From IMG/VR virus record IMGVR_UViG_3300032217_000756, positions 1 to 25,880 of that record: DNA of 25,880 nt; one strand, written 5' to 3'. The notes beneath the pieces are model-generated. The model was not told the DNA's origin, did no database searches, and saw nothing but the letters and a program-made list of their open reading frames with translations. Source of the DNA: a virus. Positions within the stretch are counted from its first letter, which is position 1, and the number at the start of each line of letters is the position of its first letter. Positions 1 to 7,697 of this stretch are shown here, piece by piece. The position numbers and the translations under genes are program-made.

Positions 1-186
1 AAGAAGGAAGGAAACAGTCTTGTCTACACATCAGCAGATGGTGAAGTAATCAAACAATTCCGCAAGGCCTGGGAAAAGAATGAGAAGAACGGCCTTGACA
101 TTATGATGGATGATATTTCTAAACACGGTGAAAAACCCGCTTCTGGGATAACTACTACAGTTGAACCTGAAACGGAGAATATATAA
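1..186 (+). CDS. C-terminal end of an unassigned phage protein (partial)
   Basis: The reading frame is open from the first base and stops with TAA at 184-186, giving the last 61 residues of a protein whose start lies outside the window. The visible part is hydrophilic and charged (for example FRKAWEKNEKNGLD and MMDDISKHGEKP) and ends in a Thr/Glu-rich tail. No catalytic motif is visible. It lies three bases upstream of the next gene and on the same strand as uvsY, so it probably shares their transcript. In T4-like phages this neighbourhood can hold head/tail completion genes or recombination genes. I cannot assign it from this fragment. Confidence 0.6.
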   Translation, partial: KKEGNSLVYTSADGEVIKQFRKAWEKNEKNGLDIMMDDISKHGEKPASGITTTVEPETENI

Positions 187-189
187 TAT

Positions 190-423
190 ATGAAAGAAGA
201 TTTAATTGCAGATATCTGGACATTGGTATTAGAACATATTCCAGAAAAACATCGCAAAGATGTTGCCGCAGATTTTGTTAACACATTGATGGATTATGGC
301 ATCAAGGAGTCTGTATTAGAAAGTCTGCAAGGAATTGACCCTTACCTCGATGACGCCATTGACTACGTGATCGACGGAGAGGATATTATAGATGAGGAAG
401 ATGAATACGAAGACGAGGAATAA
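190..423 (+). CDS. small acidic protein of unknown function upstream of uvsY
   Basis: This is a 77-residue protein. The N-terminal two thirds look helical (an IADIWTLVLEHIPEKHRKDV-type start), and the tail is almost entirely Asp/Glu (IIDEEDEYEDEE). There is no signal peptide or membrane segment. A GGAG at 174-177 is a weak, distant ribosome site, and the start is 3 bases after the previous stop. The stop directly abuts the uvsY ATG, so translation is probably coupled. An acidic tail can mimic DNA or bind a basic partner, and the position next to UvsY makes a recombination accessory role conceivable, but no function can be shown. It resembles conserved hypothetical proteins of marine T4-like phages as I remember them. 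Confidence 0.75.
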   Translation: MKEDLIADIWTLVLEHIPEKHRKDVAADFVNTLMDYGIKESVLESLQGIDPYLDDAIDYVIDGEDIIDEEDEYEDEE

Positions 424-879
424 ATGAATTGGTACGATAAGGTTAGTAAAGACATTTCCTATATTCCTGATGCTGTGGCTTATTATGAAGCTGAGTTAAT
501 TGAAGCAAAACAAGATGTCCGCATTGTAGGAAACATTGAAAAGGCAAGTTCGTTGATGCCTGGAATTGTAGAGGAACGCTTTAATCAACTTCAAGAAATT
601 GAAGGTATCCTTGAGTACTTAAACATTGAACTTCGTAGACTTCGTAGTCAACACTTTCGTAAATATCTTGAAAACTACCAACGTCAACTAAGCTCTAGAG
701 ACTGTGAAAAGTTTGTAGAAGGCGAAGCTGACGTGGTAGATTTCGAAAAAATTATCAATGACTTTGCCCTACTACGCAATAAGTGGTTAGGTATTATCAA
801 AGCACTTGATCAAAAACAATGGCATCTAAGTAACATTGTTAAACTACGTGTATCTGGATTAGAAGACGCCAGTCTTTAA
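424..879 (+). CDS. uvsY: UvsY-like recombination mediator
   Basis: This 151-residue protein is close to the T4 UvsY length (137). In T4, UvsY helps load the UvsX recombinase onto gp32-covered single-stranded DNA during recombination-dependent replication and repair. The C-terminal half carries the pattern I associate with this family: a LSSRDCEKFVEGEADVV segment, then LRNKWLGIIKALDQKQW and SNIVKLRVSGLEDA (about residues 90-148). The start ATG follows the upstream stop with no gap, and an AGGA at 416-419 gives a ribosome site. The glycan island begins 32 bases downstream, so uvsY marks the edge of the core genome. UvsX itself is not recognisable in the window. The family call is by motif recognition, without an alignment. 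Confidence 0.88.
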   Translation: MNWYDKVSKDISYIPDAVAYYEAELIEAKQDVRIVGNIEKASSLMPGIVEERFNQLQEIEGILEYLNIELRRLRSQHFRKYLENYQRQLSSRDCEKFVEGEADVVDFEKIINDFALLRNKWLGIIKALDQKQWHLSNIVKLRVSGLEDASL

Positions 880-895
880 TTCTTGCAAAATATAC

Positions 896-911
896 GCAGA
901 TAAATATCTGC
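896..911. repeat. perfect 7-bp inverted repeat around a late promoter box
   Basis: GCAGATA at 896-902 is the exact reverse complement of TATCTGC at 905-911, with only AA between them. The palindrome contains the whole GATAAATA box and ends one base before the ATG at 912. It could be a protein-binding operator or a coincidence of an AT-rich promoter. Confidence 0.6.
899..906 (+). promoter_or_regulatory. T4-type late promoter box (GATAAATA)
   Basis: GATAAATA matches the T4/cyanophage late consensus (N/T)ATAAATA, the -10-like element read by gp55-type sigma factors with gp33 and gp45. It is in the short gap between uvsY and the first glycan gene. If transcription starts at the usual distance (box at about -13 to -6), +1 falls on the A of the ATG at 912. 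There is no Shine-Dalgarno sequence before that ATG. Confidence 0.65.
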
Positions 912-1679
912 ATGAAAACAATTGTATTAGTAACTGGCGGATTTGACCCTTTACATTCGGGTCACCTCAAATATTTCAGGGAAGCTAAAAAATTAGGTGA
1001 TATGCTGATTGTTGGCATCAACAGCGATTTTTGGCTAACAAAGAAAAAAGGCAGACCATTTATGCCTGTCTGGGAAAGATATGAAATTATCAACAATTTA
1101 AAAATGGTTGATATGACTGTTGTTGTTGCAGATGATCCCGATGGTAGTTGTACTACATTTATCAAAGAAACCCTTGAACTGTTTTCAGATGACAAAATAG
1201 TTTTTGCCAACGGTGGTGACAGAACAAAAGAAAATATTCCAGAAATGCAAGTACAAGATCCTCGTTTAAGTTTTGTATTTGGTGTAGGCGGAGAAGATAA
1301 AGCCAACAGCTCGAGTTGGATTTTAACAGAATGGAAGGCTCCTAAAACCGAGCGACCTTGGGGCTATTATCGTATATTGCACGAAAACGGTAAACAGGTA
1401 AAATTAAAAGAACTTATTGTAGAACCGGGAAAAAGATTATCTATGCAACGACATCAAGACCGAGCAGAGCATTGGTTTGTTGCAGAAGGTACTGCCACAG
1501 TCTACACATTAAATGCCAGTACTGACGAAGACCTTCTGGGAGTATTTCAACAATTTCAGCACGTTCACATCAAAAAAACTGATTGGCATCAATTGGTTAA
1601 TGAAGAAACTTCTCCTCTTAAACTTATTGAAATACAATACGGTGAGAATTGCATAGAAGAAGATATAGAACGAAAATGA
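912..1679 (+). CDS. HxGH nucleotidyltransferase fused to a mannose-6-phosphate-isomerase-type cupin
   Basis: This 255-residue protein has two domains. Residues 1-135 form an HxGH cytidylyl/adenylyltransferase: TGGFDPLHSGH carries the nucleotide-binding HSGH at 15-18, and ANGGDR near 99-104 resembles the GGD of HldE/RfaE-type transferases. Residues 147-255 form a cupin of the type at the end of mannose-1-phosphate guanylyltransferases/type II PMI: ERPWGYY, EPGKRLSMQRHQDRAEHW, then HQLVNEE and LIEIQYG. Such cupins usually follow a ManC-type GT-A nucleotidyltransferase, so pairing with an HxGH domain is unusual. Likely activities are NDP activation of a sugar or polyol phosphate plus a sugar isomerase or epimerase step; the substrate is unknown. 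It is the first gene of the rightward arm and overlaps the next gene by ATGA. The ATG has no ribosome site and sits at the predicted late start point. Confidence 0.82.
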   Translation: MKTIVLVTGGFDPLHSGHLKYFREAKKLGDMLIVGINSDFWLTKKKGRPFMPVWERYEIINNLKMVDMTVVVADDPDGSCTTFIKETLELFSDDKIVFANGGDRTKENIPEMQVQDPRLSFVFGVGGEDKANSSSWILTEWKAPKTERPWGYYRILHENGKQVKLKELIVEPGKRLSMQRHQDRAEHWFVAEGTATVYTLNASTDEDLLGVFQQFQHVHIKKTDWHQLVNEETSPLKLIEIQYGENCIEEDIERK

Positions 1680-2479
1680 AAAATTGGATCTTCTTAAGCA
1701 AAGACGGGCAAGATCAATACATTGCTAAACTTGCAGCATCCTGCGGTGGAAAGATTGTGTCAACTGACGATTTTGTCTACAGTGATTCAACTGAACCTAT
1801 TATACTTCGTGGCATCCTAAAACATAAGATTATGAAACAATGCTGGGATGACGGTAGAAATTTCTTTTATATGGACACAGGGTATTTTGGCAATGATGCA
1901 ACATCAACAAATCCTAATGGTTGGAAATACTGGCATCGAATAGTAAAAAATGATCTACAACACGGAGAAATAATTCCAAGACCCGATGATAGGTGGAAGA
2001 AATTTAACAAGACTATTGAGCCTTGGAAGAAAGACGGAAGAAAAATCATTGTTGCAAAACCAGATGAAAAACCCTGCAAATTTTATGGCATTGATCTTGA
2101 CCAATGGACCATTGATACTGTAAACACAATTAAAAAATACACAGATAGACCGGTAGAAGTTAGAGAACGAGCTCCAAAAAGAGAAGACCGTGTGTTAAGT
2201 AAGCCTTTAAAAGAAGCACTGAAAGATGATGTCTTTGCATTGGTAACCTATAATTCAGTGGCCGCAACTGAAGCAGTAATGAACGGGATCCCAGCATTCA
2301 CACTTGCTCCGTGTAACGCTGCAAGTCCTGTGGCTTCTCAGGATTTATCCAAAATTGACAGCCCGTACTACCCAGACTCAGATAAATTATATGCGTGGGC
2401 CTGTCACCTAGCATACGGACAATTTCATAATTCAGAATTGATGTCCGGCGCTGCATTAAAAGCATTAACAGAATTATAA
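1676..2479 (+). CDS. KpsC/KpsS-like (GT-B-type) glycan protein, paralogue A
   Basis: This is a 267-residue protein. The start chosen is the ATG in the ATGA overlap with the previous stop; a longer frame begins at 1649 but would overlap more and adds a basic, unconserved leader. The C-terminal half has a segment like YNSVAATEAVMNGIPAFTL (about 203-221), the signature of capsule-export/KpsS-KpsC-like and related GT-B proteins in which the NS..A..A...G.P stretch lies in the donor-binding domain. The R-x-H-P motif seen in two relatives here is replaced by VRERAPKR. It is clearly related to residues 274-552 of the next protein (shared DTGYFGN, W..DTV..IKK, SKIDSPY..D). It may transfer a sugar, or be a degenerate donor-binding partner. 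Exact activity is unknown. Confidence 0.7.
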   Translation: MKNWIFLSKDGQDQYIAKLAASCGGKIVSTDDFVYSDSTEPIILRGILKHKIMKQCWDDGRNFFYMDTGYFGNDATSTNPNGWKYWHRIVKNDLQHGEIIPRPDDRWKKFNKTIEPWKKDGRKIIVAKPDEKPCKFYGIDLDQWTIDTVNTIKKYTDRPVEVRERAPKREDRVLSKPLKEALKDDVFALVTYNSVAATEAVMNGIPAFTLAPCNAASPVASQDLSKIDSPYYPDSDKLYAWACHLAYGQFHNSELMSGAALKALTEL

Positions 2480-2491
2480 TTAAGGAACTAT

Positions 2492-4150
2492 ATGAAGATT
2501 TTTGTCGGCTACGACTCAAGAGAAGACATTGCATATCGAGTCTGCGAATTTAGTATTAAAGCTAGGCAAGCCGGCGCAGAAGTAATACCTTTAAAACAAG
2601 ATCAACTTAGAGAAAAAGGATTATACACACGGGGAGTCGATCCATTAAGTTCTACAGAATTTACTTTTACTAGATTTTTAGTGCCGCACCTAATGGATTA
2701 TCAAGGCTGGGCGATTTTTATCGACTGTGACTTTTTATGTCAAATTGACATAGAAGAAGTTTTTAACAAGGCCGATACTAACTTTGCAGTAATGGTGGTT
2801 AAACACGATTATACACCAGAAGAAGGAGTTAAGATGGATGGCCAAAGACAAATCCCTTATCCGAGAAAAAACTGGAGCTCTATGATCCTATGGAATTGCG
2901 GGCACCCGTCAAATAAAAAATTACATCCTGATATTGTAAATTCAGAGACAGGACAATTTTTACATAGATTTCAATGGTTAAAAGATTCTGAAATTGGTTC
3001 AATAAGTCCTGAATACAATTGGCTTGTAGGATGGTATAAAACTCCAGAAAACGGAATACCAAAATTAATTCATTATACCGAAGGCGGCCCTTGGTTTGAA
3101 AATTACAGACATTGTGAAATGGGAGCAGTCTGGGAAAGAGAACTATGTAATTTAGAAAAATCTAAAATTGTGCCGCCACCTGCGGGCCCATTTGACCATA
3201 TTCCTTCCGAAATTAACTCAGTGTTTAAAAAAATATTAAAATATAGAGTGGATCCGGCCGGAGAAGTCTATGGTGTACAGGTTAATGAAATAATTGAGGA
3301 TATAAAGATGTTAGATAATAAAAAAGTTTTTGCTGTTGACGGCGGAAGAGACCCCAATGACGGCAAAGGTCTTGGTTGGGATCCTTATATGGAATCTTTT
3401 ATCCTTGGCAGCGGTGGACAGATTACTAACTACGATAAAATAGAAGGATTAAAAACACCTGTGGTATTTAGAGGCATCACTAAAAACAAACATATGAAAG
3501 CCTGTGAATCTCAAGGTCGAGATTACTATTATATAGACACCGGATATTTTGGTAATGTAAGAAAAAAATTCTATCATAGAATTACAAAAAATGCCATGCA
3601 AAATTTAGGACCTATTATAGAGCGTCCCTTTGATAGACTCGAAGCTACAGGCTGGAAAAGAAGTAAATTTAGGACAGGCAGAAATATATTGTTATGTCCG
3701 CCTAGTGCTAAAGCCATGTCGTGCTTTGGATTAGATTTAGACAAATGGATGGAAGAAACTGTTAGTATCATCAAGAAGCACAGCGATCGTCCTATTGTTA
3801 TAAGACTAAAGGGCAGTAGAAGAGATAGAACCGCCAACGATACAATGGAAATGGCATTGTCTAAAGATGTACACTGTCTTGTTACTTTTAATAGTATTGC
3901 TGCCACAGAAGCATTGTTGTTAGGCAAGCCTGCAATTACGCTAGGACCTAATGCTGCTCAACCGTTGTGCAAACAAGATCTATCTGAAATTGAAAGACCA
4001 TATATGCCAACTGCTGACGAAGTTGAAGCCTGGGCTGCACATCTAGCCTACGCACAATTTAGCGAAGCTGACATGAAAGACGGAACTGCTTGGCGTATAC
4101 TTAATGAAGATGGAAAAATTTGGATTCCTCCAGTAAAAGATGATAAATGA
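2492..4150 (+). CDS. two-domain glycosyltransferase: GT-A domain fused to KpsC/KpsS-like domain B
   Basis: This is a 552-residue protein. Residues 1 to about 240 look like a GT8-type GT-A glycosyltransferase: MKIFVGYDSREDIAYRVCEF start, SSTEFTFTRFL, and a DxD metal/nucleotide-sugar motif in FIDCDFLC (D78-C-D80), followed by NWLVGW. After a short linker, residues about 274-552 repeat the domain of the preceding gene: DTGYFGN, a SIIKKHSDRPIVIR strand, FNSIAATEALLLGKPAITL and ERPYMPTADEVEAW. A good ribosome site AAGGA (2482-2486) lies 5 bases before the ATG. The fusion suggests two successive sugar transfers, or one transfer plus recognition of the same glycan. It overlaps the next gene by 11 bases. 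The GT-A call is more secure than the function of the second domain. Confidence 0.8.
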   Translation: MKIFVGYDSREDIAYRVCEFSIKARQAGAEVIPLKQDQLREKGLYTRGVDPLSSTEFTFTRFLVPHLMDYQGWAIFIDCDFLCQIDIEEVFNKADTNFAVMVVKHDYTPEEGVKMDGQRQIPYPRKNWSSMILWNCGHPSNKKLHPDIVNSETGQFLHRFQWLKDSEIGSISPEYNWLVGWYKTPENGIPKLIHYTEGGPWFENYRHCEMGAVWERELCNLEKSKIVPPPAGPFDHIPSEINSVFKKILKYRVDPAGEVYGVQVNEIIEDIKMLDNKKVFAVDGGRDPNDGKGLGWDPYMESFILGSGGQITNYDKIEGLKTPVVFRGITKNKHMKACESQGRDYYYIDTGYFGNVRKKFYHRITKNAMQNLGPIIERPFDRLEATGWKRSKFRTGRNILLCPPSAKAMSCFGLDLDKWMEETVSIIKKHSDRPIVIRLKGSRRDRTANDTMEMALSKDVHCLVTFNSIAATEALLLGKPAITLGPNAAQPLCKQDLSEIERPYMPTADEVEAWAAHLAYAQFSEADMKDGTAWRILNEDGKIWIPPVKDDK

Positions 4151-5042
4151 TGTTGTTGTTTACCTGAGTTCTTTAAATAAACAAGTACCAGGAAGAAAAG
4201 TTGATACGTTAACTGCATTTGCACAGGGAGCAAAGGCCGCTGGCGCAAGAGTACACATTGAAACAAAATATGTACATAGACCTGCTAAATTAGCGGTCAT
4301 CTTAGGCTGGCCAAGTCCTATTCAAACTGCTGTAAATATCAAATTTAGACAAGAAGTAGTAGACAAACAAAAAGAACAAGGCAGTCACATAATGGCCATA
4401 GATGCAAATTGTTTTAAATTTGCAGACCAAGAAAGCAGATATCTAAGATACAGCATCAACGGAGTATTCTATGATACCAGTGAATATGCTAATAAAAATT
4501 CAGACGCGACTAGATGGAATCAATTATCCAATGACACCGGATTAAGTTTAAAAGAATGGAATCAAGCTGGCGAGTACATTTTATTTTTAATTCAGCGAGA
4601 CGGTGGTTGGGGAATGAAAGGACTAAACCCTGTGCAGTGGGCTGCAAACAAAATCAAAGAAGTAAGAAAATATTCTAATTTGCCTATTGTTTTAAGACCA
4701 CATCCGGGAAAAATTGCAGACCTAAGACAGCTAGTGGATCCCGGAATCACTATCAGTGACAGTACAAAAATTTCATTGCTAGATGATCTTAGCAGGTCAA
4801 CGGCTGCTTTTGTGTTTAATAGCAGCAGTGGCGTTGCTAGTGTGTTATCCGGAGTACCTTTATGGGTTGATGATTCAAGCAGTGTTTGCTGGGATGTTGC
4901 TAACAAAGATGTATCTACAATTAATAGTCCTCAATTATTTGATAGACAACAATGGTTAAATGACCTAGCTGCTTGTCATTGGACTGATGAAGAAAGTAGA
5001 CAAGGTCTTGTTTATAACAAGTTTCTGCCGTATCTAACCTAA
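4140..5042 (+). CDS. KpsC/KpsS-like (GT-B-type) glycan protein, paralogue C
   Basis: This is a 300-residue protein of the same family as the two upstream genes but more divergent. It keeps IVLRPHPGK (about 181-189), the R-x-H-P motif of capsule polysaccharide Kdo-transferase-like and CDP-glycerol-transferase-like GT-B proteins, and FNSSSGVASVLSGVPLWVD (about 224-242). The end, NSPQLFDRQQWLNDLAAC, matches the NPQLPDREEWFLKL of the protein at 14148. The ATG is inside the end of the previous gene, in another frame, consistent with translational coupling. Its TAA abuts the TAA of the leftward operon with no gap. It is probably a glycosyltransferase or glycan-binding partner; donor and acceptor are unknown. 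Confidence 0.72.
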   Translation: MINDVVVYLSSLNKQVPGRKVDTLTAFAQGAKAAGARVHIETKYVHRPAKLAVILGWPSPIQTAVNIKFRQEVVDKQKEQGSHIMAIDANCFKFADQESRYLRYSINGVFYDTSEYANKNSDATRWNQLSNDTGLSLKEWNQAGEYILFLIQRDGGWGMKGLNPVQWAANKIKEVRKYSNLPIVLRPHPGKIADLRQLVDPGITISDSTKISLLDDLSRSTAAFVFNSSSGVASVLSGVPLWVDDSSSVCWDVANKDVSTINSPQLFDRQQWLNDLAACHWTDEESRQGLVYNKFLPYLT

Positions 5043-5522
5043 TTATTTTTGTTTTATTAACTCTGTCGAGTACTGAGGCAATGCTTTGGCGTTGTCTTTT
5101 TCTTTGGCATTTTCTAATTTTGCAGTTCTTTCTCTAAGTTCGCTAGAGGAATAAATGTGACCACGTTTGTGATAATGCAATTCAATCCCAACGTCCATAC
5201 AATATTGTTTTCCGGTAAAATCTCTATTTAAATATTCTTCACTTAAGAATCTAATATGAATAGTCTGTGTCTGCAATAATTGCAGTAAATCAAATTCAGT
5301 TTCGTAGATTAAAATCTCATCAACATACTTGCAGGCCTGCAACTGTACATATCTTTCGTAGGCACTTTGCACAGGCTTATTTTTAATACCTGGACGATCA
5401 ACAGTTGGATCAATTTGTAGTGCAACTATTAGATAGTCACACAATTCTTTTTCCATTTTTAACATTGTTACGTGACCTGCGTGTAACAAATCAAAACTAC
5501 TGCAATTAAAACCTATTTTCAT
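5043..5522 (-). CDS. TagD-like HxGH cytidylyltransferase
   Basis: This 159-residue protein has the length of single-domain glycerol-3-phosphate/ethanolamine-phosphate-type cytidylyltransferases. The HxGH nucleotide-binding motif is in FDLLHAGH (HAGH 14-17), and YSSSELRER near residues 126-134 stands where these enzymes have their second conserved motif (ISTTxI-like). The start chosen is the ATG in the ATGA overlap with the preceding methyltransferase gene; an upstream in-frame start would add 11 residues without family support. It is the last gene of the leftward operon. It probably makes a CDP-alcohol or similar activated group for the glycan. The substrate (glycerol, ribitol, ethanolamine or a sugar phosphate) cannot be read from the sequence. 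Confidence 0.83.
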   Translation of the reverse strand: MKIGFNCSSFDLLHAGHVTMLKMEKELCDYLIVALQIDPTVDRPGIKNKPVQSAYERYVQLQACKYVDEILIYETEFDLLQLLQTQTIHIRFLSEEYLNRDFTGKQYCMDVGIELHYHKRGHIYSSSELRERTAKLENAKEKDNAKALPQYSTELIKQK

Positions 5523-6136
5523 GGTGCAAGTCCTCCCAAAGGGATCGAATACCAATTGTTAATTTGGTGGTCCGTATCTCTAAACCACCAATATAAATCA
5601 GGGCCTGTCCAGTCTTTAAATTGTTCTTTGTACCACTCAATGGTGCGAGGGTATGTTACCCAATTAGGATCATACATTCTTTTTTTGGCTTTTATAGGCT
5701 TATCTGGTTTGTGCAGACCTATGAATACAAATTTAGTAGCATAGTTCATTAATTTGTCCTTTAACCAAGGAATGTCTACATCTGGAATACTACCTAAAAC
5801 CTGAGTACATATCACAGCATCAAATGTTTGTCCAATAGGTTCTATTTCAAATTCTTTCACACAAGGATCAAATTTATAAACACTTTCTGCATTTATTCTA
5901 GTTTGAAAAGTCATAGGCTCTGTAATTTGATCGTGAGGTAAACCATAAGCAACTAAATTTTGGTATTGTCTACCTTTGCCGCAACCGTAGTCTAATACAG
6001 TTTTGGCATTGTATTTGTCCATTAACACTCTAATCTGATTGTGATAATTTTTACAATCGTCACCACCCCAACTGCTGTTATTCAATTGAAATTGTTTTCC
6101 TAATTCTACACTTTGTAAATAATATGCACTTGGCAT
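5519..6136 (-). CDS. class I SAM-dependent methyltransferase
   Basis: This is a 205-residue protein. The S-adenosylmethionine-binding loop is LDYGCGKG at residues 48-55, followed by an acidic strand-2 region and a motif-4 like stretch FDAVICTQVLGSIPD (about 105-119). The C-terminal third is rich in aromatic residues (DPNWVTYPRTIEWY, LYWWFRDTD) and may form the acceptor site. The start overlaps the previous stop as TAATG, and its own stop overlaps the next start as ATGA. It most likely methylates a sugar or other small group of the glycan, given its neighbours. The target is unknown, and nothing points to a DNA methyltransferase (no DPPY/NPPY-type motif). Confidence 0.8.
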   Translation of the reverse strand: MPSAYYLQSVELGKQFQLNNSSWGGDDCKNYHNQIRVLMDKYNAKTVLDYGCGKGRQYQNLVAYGLPHDQITEPMTFQTRINAESVYKFDPCVKEFEIEPIGQTFDAVICTQVLGSIPDVDIPWLKDKLMNYATKFVFIGLHKPDKPIKAKKRMYDPNWVTYPRTIEWYKEQFKDWTGPDLYWWFRDTDHQINNWYSIPLGGLAP

Positions 6137-6855
6137 TACAATTTTCCTATAAATTTTTTATTTTCCGCGACCCACTTTTGTGATTCTACAGATTTATTAT
6201 ATTGACTGGTCCAATCACTGTATATTTGCCAATTACTAGGTGTATCATATTCTTTACGAATTAGATACATTTGACAACTAACTTTCACTGCTTGTGCGCC
6301 TTCACCTAAAATATACTTAAACATCACATTACCACTTTTTTGTTTTGAGGGTGCATTTACTTTTGCCAATACAGTTTCTGTAGAAGCGAGCATAGACTTT
6401 CGAGCTATGATTAAAAAATCAGGAACTTTTTTTTCTATAGCTTCTGCTCTTTCGTATAACTTATCACAGCAATTTAAAAAGTCTAGCCCCATAAAAGAAA
6501 CATCAGTGTTGCCAGCTACAATCTCATCAATTTCTTTTAATACAACCTGCATAGAATTTTTTGTAAACCAAATGTCAGTACGTATTTTAATAATGATATC
6601 TTCAGTGACTTGTTTATTGGCCTGTACAAAATCCCATAACTGAATAGCACCACTGGAATCATACGGACAAGTTGTATCACTAGAGTTTGATCTGAATCTA
6701 TCAGTGAACTCTCCCATATTTAATCTTTTACCTTTTGCAAAATCATAAATTGTTAATTCATATTTTGTTCTTAACAGATTAAAAAGTTCTTCGTGATTAG
6801 CTTGAGAAGTCTGATGAAACCTTCGTTCGCCAATATATGCTATTCCGATTGCCAT
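6136..6855 (-). CDS. WavE-like glycosyltransferase, tandem paralogue 3
   Basis: This 239-residue protein is the third of three tandem paralogues. Shared features, in order: a short hydrophobic start (MAIGIAYIG), CPYDSSG near 63, QLWDF near 72, the KIRTDIWF motif (90-97) that probably provides the Asp for metal or nucleotide-sugar binding, and a SGNVMFK element near residues 173-180. The R.RTD.WF pattern resembles the WavE lipopolysaccharide-synthesis family, a GT-A-like group. A ribosome site AAGGA lies about 8 bases before the ATG. It overlaps the upstream paralogue by 16 bases and is joined to the methyltransferase by TAATG. It is probably a sugar transferase; the exact family needs a profile search. 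Confidence 0.72.
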   Translation of the reverse strand: MAIGIAYIGERRFHQTSQANHEELFNLLRTKYELTIYDFAKGKRLNMGEFTDRFRSNSSDTTCPYDSSGAIQLWDFVQANKQVTEDIIIKIRTDIWFTKNSMQVVLKEIDEIVAGNTDVSFMGLDFLNCCDKLYERAEAIEKKVPDFLIIARKSMLASTETVLAKVNAPSKQKSGNVMFKYILGEGAQAVKVSCQMYLIRKEYDTPSNWQIYSDWTSQYNKSVESQKWVAENKKFIGKL

Positions 6856-7697
6856 TTTTTAAAATCCTTGATATCTAGATCCTGCGTACCCCATCCTTGC
6901 TGACTTCTCCACCAATCAGTGGCAGCTTGCATAGGATGAGGAATTATAAAAGTTTTTTTACCTATTTCAGACTTGTCGTCTAATATATAGCTTTGTATAT
7001 AGTCCTTGCAAACGTCATTGTCGTTGGGATATGACGTATATGTTTTTCTAATGAGCCATAGTTGACATAGTATTCTATAAGCCGATATTTCTTGCACATA
7101 TGATCCATCTTCTAATTGATGCATAGGAATCAGTAACTTAAAAAGATTATTACCACTTCTACGTTTTTTAGGGTTAAGTCCATTTATATAATCAATGACT
7201 TGATCTCCAGGTTTAAGATTAGCTCTATTAGCAATAATAACAAAGTCTTGTACCCCAGGTGCAACACCGTCAATTACCACCAATTTATGATCGATCTTGC
7301 CAGCATTTTCGTGAATCCAATCACTGCCTAGATATGCAATATCTGTACGACCCGATAATATTTCTTTTACCTCATTACAAATTACATCAATACTAGAATC
7401 TGTAAACCAAACATCAGTTCGTAGTCGCATTACATATGGTTCGGTGGTACGCTTGCAACTTCTTACAAAATCCCAAACCTGTATACCGCCACCTTGACCT
7501 CTACGATACACAGTATCCAAATTAGGATCTCCTTCTTCGTAGGGACACACACCACGTTCTGGGTCGTCTTTGGTAAACCAGTAAAGATTAATATCGACAA
7601 TATCTTTAAGACGATCAAACAATTTTTGATGATTTTGTTTGGCGATATCTATATTGTGTCTTTTGTCGCCGGTATAAAATATTGCCATTACAGCCAT
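6840..7697 (-). CDS. WavE-like glycosyltransferase, tandem paralogue 2
   Basis: This is a 285-residue protein, longer than its two paralogues because of insertions after the CPYEEGD motif and in the C-terminal third. It shares QVWDF, RLRTDVWFTDSSIDVICNE (D95 of the RTD motif) and RRSGNNLFK with them. The start chosen is the ATG at 7697, which has AAGGA 6 bases upstream and gives a 10-base overlap with the previous gene. An ATG at 7688 (TAATG overlap) and a start at 7724 are alternatives. It is probably a glycosyltransferase adding a sugar in the same glycan as its paralogues, perhaps with different donor or linkage. The Trp-rich end (DWWRSQQGW) is unique to this copy and to paralogue 1 (QWWTNNK). 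Confidence 0.72.
   Translation of the reverse strand: MAVMAIFYTGDKRHNIDIAKQNHQKLFDRLKDIVDINLYWFTKDDPERGVCPYEEGDPNLDTVYRRGQGGGIQVWDFVRSCKRTTEPYVMRLRTDVWFTDSSIDVICNEVKEILSGRTDIAYLGSDWIHENAGKIDHKLVVIDGVAPGVQDFVIIANRANLKPGDQVIDYINGLNPKKRRSGNNLFKLLIPMHQLEDGSYVQEISAYRILCQLWLIRKTYTSYPNDNDVCKDYIQSYILDDKSEIGKKTFIIPHPMQAATDWWRSQQGWGTQDLDIKDFKKWQSE

Noticed and set aside
182-187. TATAAT just before the small acidic gene, as a sigma70 -10 box.
   Set aside because: The nearest -35-like TTGAAC is only 15 bases away, and the box ends 2 bases before the ATG, so transcription would start inside the gene. The stretch is better explained by AT-rich sequence around a stop codon.
5007-5021. CTTGTT-TAT-AACAAG hairpin near the end of the rightward arm, as a terminator.
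   Set aside because: The stem is short and AT-rich, lies inside the coding sequence, and is followed by only three T residues.
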